DNA of 40,866 nucleotides, from positions 1 to 40,866 of the forward strand of contig CAMASI010000034.1 of the NCBI GenBank assembly GCA_945861065.1, given 5' to 3'. Shown piece by piece: positions 1 through 7,600 of this stretch (positions are counted from its first letter, which is position 1; each line of letters starts with the position of its first letter). A model generated the notes under the pieces. That model was not told the origin of the DNA and ran no database searches. It was given only the letters and a program-made list of their open reading frames with translations. The stretch is from Klebsiella pneumoniae (GTDB lineage Bacteria > Myxococcota_A > UBA796 > GCA-2862545). The translations under genes were made by a program, and so were the position numbers.

Positions 1-39
1 CTCGAACAAGCTGTCAGCTGTCAGCCGTTAGCGGTTAGC
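1..39 (-). repeat. Tandem heptamer repeat array, left arm
   Basis: On the minus strand, five consecutive 7-base units fit GCTAACC, GCTAACG, GCTGACA, GCTGACA and GCTTGTT (plus-strand positions 39 down to 5). They are followed by CGAG at the window edge. The same kind of array occurs in opposite orientation at 139-180, so the two form an imperfect inverted pair around about 100 bases. The array may continue beyond the window start. Function is unknown; it could be an intergenic repetitive element or the arms of a small non-coding element. Confidence 0.6.
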
Positions 40-138
40 TCGAACGAACCGTCCCAATGGACTGCGCGACTGGACGTGGTGTGCGCTTTCAGGTGAAGCG
101 CTCGACTACGCTGCCGCGGCGAAGTGTCTAGGTGCCAG

Positions 139-180
139 GCTAATAGCTAACGGCTAATCGCTAACGGCTGCGCTTGTTTA
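139..180 (+). repeat. Tandem heptamer repeat array, right arm
   Basis: Five 7-base units read GCTAATA, GCTAACG, GCTAATC, GCTAACG and GCTGCGC (139-173), followed by TTGTTTA. The left array read on minus has the same order: GCTAAC units, then GCTG units, then TTGTT. The two are therefore inverted copies of a degenerate array. It ends five bases before the stop codon of the sensor kinase that reads towards it, so its transcript could fold with the left arm and act as a 3' boundary. That role is inference. Confidence 0.6.
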
Positions 181-184
181 AGGA

Positions 185-2851
185 CTAGGCCTCGTCCAAC
201 CCGAGCCTTTTCGCAGTCAAGGCGTCCAAGGGCGGGAATAGCCACGTCACCCGCGTGATGTCGGCCTCGCCACGGGACGCCCTTTCCACCCGTCTGCGAA
301 GCCTCCCCACCGTCGATACCAGACGGGCGGCGCGTACGGGTTTGTGGAGCCTGTGCCAAGTACCGGCCGACAGCGCCACCACGGATTCGTCGGGGATAAA
401 ACCACTGACGATGAGAATCGGGACCGTAGGGTGCGTCGTCTGGCACAACGTGGCGAGTTCGATCCCGTTCATACCCTCCATGACGACGTCGGTCACAAGT
501 ACGTCCGGGCGCTCGGTACCGAGCCATCGCGCCGCGTCACGCGCCGCCGTAAACGGGATCACCGTGTAACCAGCGCCTTTCAACGCGCGGGCGTACCCTT
601 CGATGAGGACCTCCTCGTCTTCGACCAACAAGACGCGCCGACCCTCGGGCATCGGTGCCGGCGCTTCGTCGAGCGCGTCTGCATGGCGCAGCGCCAGCAG
701 AAAACGGGCACCCCCCCCAGGCCGCTCCTCATACCAAATTCGCCCCTGATGATCGCGCAGAATCTGCGAAGCAACGGCGAGGCCGAGGCCGGTTCCTTTG
801 CGTCCCTTGGTCGTGACAAAGGGCTGGAAGATATCGGAACGCAGTTCTACAGGGACTCCGGGTCCGTCGTCTTCGACCATAATGGCCACACCGCGATGGC
901 CACCCTCAATGGCCCACGGCCGCGCTGCGATCCGAACAGTGCCCCCGTCTTTGAGGGCGTCCCGGGCGTTGACAAGCAGGTTGACCAACACCTGTTCCAA
1001 GTCCTGGGCGTCGCCATGAATAGGGGCGATGTTGTCGGGCACGTCCACGACCAGTTGGATGTTGCGCGGCAGGGTGGGGTCGACGAGGTCGGTTGCCGCC
1101 TGCAGAACCCGGTCCAGATCGACCGGGCCGAGGCTGGACGCCGAGCCTCGGGACACGGTCAGCAGGCGACGGGTCAGTTGCGAGGCCCGCTCGATGGTGG
1201 CTTCCATACGGCCCAGGCGCTCGACGGCTTTGGTGTCGGAAACGGTGCTCTGAAGGATGCCCACGTGGGCCAAAAGTGTGCCCAACATGTTGTTGAAGTC
1301 GTGTGCAATGCCACCGAGCAAGACCGCGACCGTTTCGAGGCGAGCCGCGTGCAAAAGGCCTTGGTCCATGGCTTTGCGCTGGGTGACGTCGCGAAGAACG
1401 AGTTGAATGCGGCCGGCGTCATGGGGGCGTCCGGCGGACTCGATCGTCCGATCTCTGCCTTCAACCGGCAAGCGGAACTCGGTCCGGTCTTCCCGATCCG
1501 ATGCGCGGGCGAGATGGGCGCGCGCAATAGGTCGGTCGTCCGTATGGACCAACGCGAGTAGGTTTTGCCGCGATGGCTGTACGCCCAACAGGACATCGAG
1601 GCCCGAGCCGAAGTCCACGATCATGCCGTCGGTCGTGACCACAACGAGCCCATCCCCGCTACCAGCCAGCAAGCGCTGATGGCGATCGCGCAGGTCCACA
1701 TCGCGGAGCACCAAGGCGGCCAGCGTCGCGCCTGCAAACAGCACGGTTCCTGCCAGCGACCAGGAGGACCAGGGATCTGGCAACGCGAGTTCCCCGAGCA
1801 CCGCGAGCAGGGGAGGGCCTACGGTCGCGGCGACCACAAGCGTCGTTGGCCGGCCTAGTCGCCAGGCGGTGACGACAATGGGCACGCACAACGGAAGGGT
1901 CCCCAACGCAATCAGGTCGGGGAATGACTCCAGCCGTGCCAACCAAACGGTGGGAAGGACGACGGTGCTCGCGGAGACCGCAGCCACGGCCGCGGCGGAA
2001 CGTCGTACGATTGCGGAAGGTCGAATTCGAAGGAACCCCACAAGGAAGCTCCACGCGAACAGGGGAACGGCGGAAGCCGCCACCAACGATAGGCGCCAAG
2101 CGCCTAGGGGGCCGAGCAGGGATTCTGCGGCCTGCGTGGTCGTCCAAGCGCCGATCGCGAGCAGGACGTGCGTGAGGCCGAGTGCCAGGTGAGGCGTCGC
2201 TCCCTGCGCCCTCGTGGCGCGAACGGCGAAGGGGATGGCGGCTGCGAGGGCGAGGATCAGGGCCACGCCAACGCGTCGTGCGTCGGCGCGGCTGGCAAGC
2301 GCATGCACGGCATCCGGCGGGCCCAGCATCACGGCGCCGACGCTCGCAACGCCCCAACCTCCGGTCACTGTGACGTCCAACTCGTGGCGGGAAAACGGAT
2401 CGGAGGCGGGCACGATCGCGAGAACGGAGCGCCCAGTCAGTTCGGCAGGGGGCACGGGCGTCACAGCTACGCCGTCCCAAGAAGCTGCGGCAGACCACCG
2501 CGGGGAATCGATCCACAAGGCCAGCGGGCCTTCACTCGGAACTGTCACGGAACGCGTCAGGTGGATCAACCGGTCCGCGGGCAGGCCTTGCGCCGCCATC
2601 TGCCCGGGTAGGCCAACGGCCCTGTCCGGAGCGCCTTCGACGCGGGCCGTCCACAACCCGGAAAGGTCGAGCACGCCGCGGGAACCTGGCACCGCAACGA
2701 GCGTCTGGATCGTCAGCAGGGTGGCAACGGCAATCCCGCACCACCCGATCAGTCGCAGTAGCGGCACAAGCGGGGCCGGGACCATGGGTCCCGATCGCCC
2801 GTTGAACGCGTCATGGCAAGCGGATTGTGTGTATCCAGTCGGCGACGGCAT
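185..2851 (-). CDS. Hybrid membrane sensor histidine kinase with C-terminal receiver domain
   Basis: The 888-residue product has a transmembrane segment near residues 31-55, an extracytoplasmic region of about 130 residues, and then a block of several hydrophobic helices (about 192-390). This layout resembles the 7TMR-DISM receptors. A PAS-like segment follows (about 395-492). The HisKA phospho-acceptor is His517 in GGIAHDFNN. The HATPase shows the N box (NLLVNARDAL, about 624-633), DDGPG (661-665) and GTGLG (696-700). A receiver domain closes the protein, with acidic residues EDE (754-756), phospho-acceptor Asp788 and Lys847. Kinase and receiver both look intact, so intramolecular phosphorelay or feedback is expected; the signal and output regulator are unknown. 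The start is uncertain: Met23 (position 2785) gives a more usual N-terminus before the first helix. No DNA-binding partner lies next to it, so it may be an orphan. The neighbouring VWA lipoprotein is on the same strand 192 bases upstream. Confidence 0.92.
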   Translation of the reverse strand: MPSPTGYTQSACHDAFNGRSGPMVPAPLVPLLRLIGWCGIAVATLLTIQTLVAVPGSRGVLDLSGLWTARVEGAPDRAVGLPGQMAAQGLPADRLIHLTRSVTVPSEGPLALWIDSPRWSAAASWDGVAVTPVPPAELTGRSVLAIVPASDPFSRHELDVTVTGGWGVASVGAVMLGPPDAVHALASRADARRVGVALILALAAAIPFAVRATRAQGATPHLALGLTHVLLAIGAWTTTQAAESLLGPLGAWRLSLVAASAVPLFAWSFLVGFLRIRPSAIVRRSAAAVAAVSASTVVLPTVWLARLESFPDLIALGTLPLCVPIVVTAWRLGRPTTLVVAATVGPPLLAVLGELALPDPWSSWSLAGTVLFAGATLAALVLRDVDLRDRHQRLLAGSGDGLVVVTTDGMIVDFGSGLDVLLGVQPSRQNLLALVHTDDRPIARAHLARASDREDRTEFRLPVEGRDRTIESAGRPHDAGRIQLVLRDVTQRKAMDQGLLHAARLETVAVLLGGIAHDFNNMLGTLLAHVGILQSTVSDTKAVERLGRMEATIERASQLTRRLLTVSRGSASSLGPVDLDRVLQAATDLVDPTLPRNIQLVVDVPDNIAPIHGDAQDLEQVLVNLLVNARDALKDGGTVRIAARPWAIEGGHRGVAIMVEDDGPGVPVELRSDIFQPFVTTKGRKGTGLGLAVASQILRDHQGRIWYEERPGGGARFLLALRHADALDEAPAPMPEGRRVLLVEDEEVLIEGYARALKGAGYTVIPFTAARDAARWLGTERPDVLVTDVVMEGMNGIELATLCQTTHPTVPILIVSGFIPDESVVALSAGTWHRLHKPVRAARLVSTVGRLRRRVERASRGEADITRVTWLFPPLDALTAKRLGLDEA

Positions 2852-2912
2852 CCCGCATCGTCAGTCCGCTGTGTGACGTGAGCCCTACGCTGCGGCGTCG
2901 ATGGCGTCGTGC

Positions 2913-2939
2913 GGGATCGGGATCGGGATCGGGTGCGGG
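2913..2939 (+). other. G-quadruplex-type motif between two minus-strand genes
   Basis: Four GGG runs are separated by identical ATC loops (2913-2933), and a fifth GGG lies at 2937-2939. This is the textbook G3N3 pattern for an intramolecular DNA quadruplex. It lies on the plus strand, the template for the flanking minus-strand genes, inside the 192-base gap between the VWA lipoprotein gene and the sensor kinase gene. A transcript of those genes would carry the C-rich complement. Folding is not shown by sequence alone. Confidence 0.6.
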
Positions 2940-3043
2940 CAGGAGTATCGCGGAGCGGCTTTCGATCATCGCACCCCGTAGAAAGCGTCCGGTCGTTGCT
3001 ACTCGTACTGGCCGATTTTCGGCCGCCCGTCGAAAAGGAGCGA

Positions 3044-4516
3044 TCACAACACGGCGTTCAGAACCCCGATCATCTCGTCGAGTTCGGCGTCGCTGGGGTT
3101 CATGGCCAACGCGGCGCCGATCGCGGCCAAGGCGCTCAGTTTGGCCGCGGCGACGTTGCCTCCGTCTCGACTCACCTTGAGGGCAGCAACATATTGGAAC
3201 ACCGCCTGTCCCTTGGCCAAACGTAGCGATTGTTCCTCAAGCAGGTCGCCGAAGCGTGCAGTCACGCTGGTCTGTTTGGCCTCGAACGTGTCTGCGTCGC
3301 GCCAATCCAGCCGAATCGTGATTTCGGTGTCGGCGGTGACGAGTTCCGGTGCACAGGTATGCAGCGTTTGGTGCAACACGACGGCGTCGTTAGGTGCGAT
3401 GTGTTGAGGCTGCACCTCATCGCGATTGGCCGACAGCTGCTCGCCGGAGAAACGAAGAACCTCGAAGCCGGGCGGCAGTTCGTAGGTGATCTGCAGGTCG
3501 CGCGCCGCGACGCCCAGCGTCTGCAAAAACCGGTCGCCGAAGATTTTGTTCGCCTCTTCTTCCGAGTACACGAAGACCGACGCGCCTTGCCCAACGTCGG
3601 TGACAGTGTCCATGAGGGCGTCGTTGTAGGTATTGCCTTCACCAACGCCCACGCCGACGAGGTAGATTCCGTTCTCGTCTTCGGCGCCGGCGTTCGCCGC
3701 AATGAGGTCTGCATCGGTGACGCCGACGTTCGCGCCGCCATCTGAGATGAGGATGAGGCGATTGATCCGGCCGGAGGCGTGGTTGCGGTTTGCCAGGTCA
3801 TAGCCCTTCTCCAACCCCGCACTCAGGTTCGTCGAGCCGTCCGATTCGAGGTCATCGAAGGCCTTGAGGACCAATGGGTCATTGGGTCCGACGACCTCGT
3901 GCCCGTCGAGCAAAACGTGTTGGTCGTCTGCCCAAGTGACCATCGACACGATGTCGCCCGCTTTGAGCTTTGCGGCGCTCGCGTGACCCACGTTCACAAC
4001 CCGAGCAAGGGGTGAACCGCTCATTGAGCCCGACGTATCGATGACGAAGGTGAGATTCATGGGCGCACGGTCCGCGTCGGACACGGTTGCTGAACTGATG
4101 CCGACCTGAAAGGTGTAGTCGCCAGTGGTTTCCAACACGAGGTCCAGACCTAGCGCTAGGTCTCCCGGCTCCGCGGCGGGGTAGTCGAAGCTGTAGTAGT
4201 TGAAGAACTCCCAGGTACGCAACGCGGCGCTCGTGAGGCCTCCTGCAGCTGCGTCCACGACTTGGGCTGGGGCCGACATCGAATTGCTGTCATCGGGCGA
4301 GGCGAACAGCACCACCGGGGCAACCGCGTCACAGTCTGGAGAACCGGTGTCCTCGGCTGCGTCGGTGTCCTCCTCTTGTTCTGCGTCGGTCGACGGCGAG
4401 GTCGCGGACGCCCCGGACGAGGTCGCGTACGACCCCGAGTAGGTGGAACTGTCGCTTCTGGCGGAATCTCCACATCCGAAGAGACTGAGAAACACAAGAA
4501 CCGGGGCTGGACGCAT
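3044..4516 (-). CDS. VWA-domain lipoprotein (YfbK-like)
   Basis: The 490-residue product starts with a lipoprotein signal peptide: a short hydrophobic stretch and lipobox LFGC, with Cys15 as the predicted lipidated residue. A low-complexity Ser/Thr/Asp/Glu linker (about 18-60) suggests a surface tether. Residues about 100-113 (TWEFFNYYSFDYP) match the signature that precedes the VWA domain in YfbK-type proteins. The VWA domain has a complete MIDAS start at 160-164 (DTSGS), plus DGSTNL and ISDGGAN further on, so divalent-metal-dependent protein binding is expected. The C-terminal part resembles the YfbK C-terminal domain. The start is supported by GGAGG six bases upstream of ATG. It is divergent from the giant surface protein gene at 4668. 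Binding partner and role are unknown; an envelope location is inferred from the lipobox. Confidence 0.9.
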   Translation of the reverse strand: MRPAPVLVFLSLFGCGDSARSDSSTYSGSYATSSGASATSPSTDAEQEEDTDAAEDTGSPDCDAVAPVVLFASPDDSNSMSAPAQVVDAAAGGLTSAALRTWEFFNYYSFDYPAAEPGDLALGLDLVLETTGDYTFQVGISSATVSDADRAPMNLTFVIDTSGSMSGSPLARVVNVGHASAAKLKAGDIVSMVTWADDQHVLLDGHEVVGPNDPLVLKAFDDLESDGSTNLSAGLEKGYDLANRNHASGRINRLILISDGGANVGVTDADLIAANAGAEDENGIYLVGVGVGEGNTYNDALMDTVTDVGQGASVFVYSEEEANKIFGDRFLQTLGVAARDLQITYELPPGFEVLRFSGEQLSANRDEVQPQHIAPNDAVVLHQTLHTCAPELVTADTEITIRLDWRDADTFEAKQTSVTARFGDLLEEQSLRLAKGQAVFQYVAALKVSRDGGNVAAAKLSALAAIGAALAMNPSDAELDEMIGVLNAVL

Positions 4517-4667
4517 GGGGGACCTCCGAGACCCTGGGATGCAGAAGTTGTGCCGTCGCGAAGGCCCAGTTGGCGAGGCAGTCTCTGGTTTCCCGAACCC
4601 TACAGTCGGACAACCATGTCGTGATCCTCAGCCAAACGCGGGCAACAGATTGGCCGCCGTCTGTCCG

Positions 4668-7600
4668 ATGAAGGCGCACGTACCTCGCGGAGTCGGGACC
4701 ATGTTGATTCTGTGTTTTTGGTTCACGCTTGTTGCGGCGTACGCGAGGAGTTGGTCGGTCGACAGCGTCGGCGGCGACTTCGACACGGTCGCTGAGGCGA
4801 TCGCTGCGGCCTCCGCTGGCGACACAGTGCTCATCGGCGCAGGGACATGGGTCGAGACCGTCAACACGGCCGGCAAGGACATCGATGTGATCGGTGTCGG
4901 ACCGGTCGGATGCGTGATCGCGCCCGCGCCTGGCGCCGTGGCCGTTCGTATGGCGCTCGGAGAGAGCGCCCACATGGAAGGGTGCACCCTGCGCCCGACG
5001 GGCGCCCGAGCCGTAGAAATCGTGGGCGGAGCGCCTACGTTGGCGAATCTCGTGATCGACGGTGGCGGTGCCAGCCACTTGGAAGGTGGCGGGGTCTACG
5101 TAACCGCCGACGCGGTTGTCGTGATGACGGAGATCGAGATCGGGCAAACCATAGCCCTCAGGGGAGGTGGCCTGTTCGTCGGCGGTGGGGCCGCAGTGGC
5201 ACTCGACGACGTGACACTCGAAAACACTTCGGCGACGTGGGGAGGTGGGTTGTACGTGTCCGACGGTGTCGTCACCGGCACCTTACTGACCATCGACAAG
5301 GCCTCATCGACCTACTCCGGCGGCGGCATGTACGTGTTTGACGGGTCGGTGGACTTGGATGAGTTGAGTCTTCTGGATGCGTCGGGCGAGTTGTCGTGGG
5401 GCACGGGCGCGATGCTGCTAGGTGGAAGCAGTTTGGTTGTTCGTGCTGGCACCATCGAGGGCTGCGGTCCGATGGGTGTTGCCGACCTCAGCGGGGGTGG
5501 CCTTCGCCTCGAAGCGAGCACCGCGAATCTGTCCAATATGGCAATTGTGGGCAACTTCGCCACGAACGGGGGTGCGCTGTCGCTCGACGATGCTTCTGCG
5601 GCGTTATTGACCGACGTGGTTTTTGACGGAAATGTCGCCGAACAATCGGGCGGTGCAATCGAGATTGCAGGCGCCTCCAGCGTGGATTGCCTTGGATGCA
5701 TTTTCATTGGAAATGACGCGACCGACGGTGGCGCGCTGTACGCCGGTGCCGACGCCTCACTGGTCGACGCCGGTGGCGACTGGTCCGGAAACAGCTCATT
5801 GGGACGAGGGGGTGCCGTTCGGTCCGACGAATCGATGTCCTTGGTATTCGACGGCACGACCTTTGACGGAAACCACGCTGGCAGTTCGGGTGGCGCTTTG
5901 TCGGTGTCAGACCTGTTCCTTCCCTTGGAACTCGACGGTGTAATTGCCGAAGGCAACCGCTCGGATGACGGAGATGGCGGCTTCTTGTCGACCGGAGCCG
6001 ACACGAGCCTCACGGTTTCGGCCGGCCAGTTCGTCGACAACGATGCCGAAACCGGGAGCGGTGGCGCCATTTCTTTCGAACCCGGCCTTGGGTCAGACGC
6101 CACCGCCGCGTTCGTCTCCACCACGTTTGACGGAAATGCGGCGGCGCTTAGGGGCGGCTCCTTGGACGTGTGGCAGGGCGAGTTGATCACCGTAGATGGC
6201 GCATTGTTCGTCGATGGGTCCGCCGGGGAAGATGGTGGCGCATTGTGTGTGCGCGACGTCTCGGATTTGACCTTGGTACGGTCCGCGGCCCATGGAAACA
6301 CCGCCGTAGAACATGGTGGCGCGCTGTACGCCGAGGATGTGACGGGAATCGTCTCGGTGTTTGCGAGCCTGTTTACGGAAAACGCTGGGGAGTTCGGTGG
6401 CGCACTTGCGGCCTCGGGCGTCACCGATTTCGACGTCACCAACAATACGCTCCTGGCCAACGATGCGTCCGCCTCCGGGGCCCATTTATGGGTCGAGGAC
6501 AGCGCCCTTGCCTTCGTCAACAACATTGCGGCCTGGGGCGTAGACGGCGGCGGATTGTGGTCGGATCTGAGTACGGCCACCTCGGCAGACCTGTTTTACA
6601 ATGACGTCCTCGAAAACGATGGCGGGGAATGGGTGGGATCTTTTTCGGACGTTCTCGGGATTTCCGGCAATTTCAGTGCGGACCCCTTGTTGCGGGCGTG
6701 GTCCGCGGACGGTTTGTTGGATGATGACCTGCATTTGACCGGCGCAAGCCCCTGTATGGATGCGGGTGAACCGTCCTTGTTCGATTTGGATGGGAGCCGG
6801 TCGGATGTGGGCGCCTATGGGGGACCCCTGGCTGACGTTGCAGACGCGGACGCAGACGGCTGGCTTGACCACGTAGATTGCGACGACAATGACCCGGGGC
6901 GAAACCCTGGCATTTCCGAAGTGCCCTACGACGGAATCGACCAAGATTGCGATGGGTGGGACCTGCTGGACCTGGACGGGGACGGCTTCTTTGGCGGAAT
7001 CGGTGGGGACGACTGCGACGATACTGATGCCGCGATTCATAGCGGAGCAGAGGACATCTGGTACGACGATGTCGATAGCGATTGTGCTGGCAACAGCGAT
7101 TTTGACCAGGACGGAGATGGGTCCGATGCGGACGCTTTTGGTGGGGGAGACTGCAACGACCTCGACCCGTTGACGTCGCCTCAAACGCAGGAGACCTGGT
7201 ACAATGGTGTCGACGAAAACTGCGACGGGGGTTCCGATTTCGATCAGGACCAAGACTCGTTCGACGCCGTTGGGTACGGGGGCCTGGATTGTGACGATCT
7301 TAATCACGCAGCGTTTCCGGGCGCCGCTGAGTTGTGCGATGGCGTAGACGGTGATTGCGACGGCGTGATCGACGAAGACGCAGTGGACCCCCTGGTGTGG
7401 TTCGAAGACACCGACGTGGATGGGTACGGGCTCGCAGAGGTATGGACCGTCGGGTGCATTTTGCCGCCCGGGCATGCTGCGCTGGCGGGCGATTGTGACG
7501 ACACCAACCCGTTTGTGCATCCAGACGCCGAGGAGATTTGGTACGACGGGGTCGATCAGGATTGCGACGGCCGAGACGACGACGTCGACGCAGATGGCTG

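Noticed and set aside
344..1561. Long open frame on plus across the sensor kinase
   Set aside because: It is antisense to a gene with clear kinase and receiver motifs and has no recognisable family or signal of its own.
3010..3024. GGCCGA-TTT-TCGGCC hairpin as terminator of the VWA lipoprotein gene
   Set aside because: Stem is only 6 bases and no T-tract follows on the minus strand.
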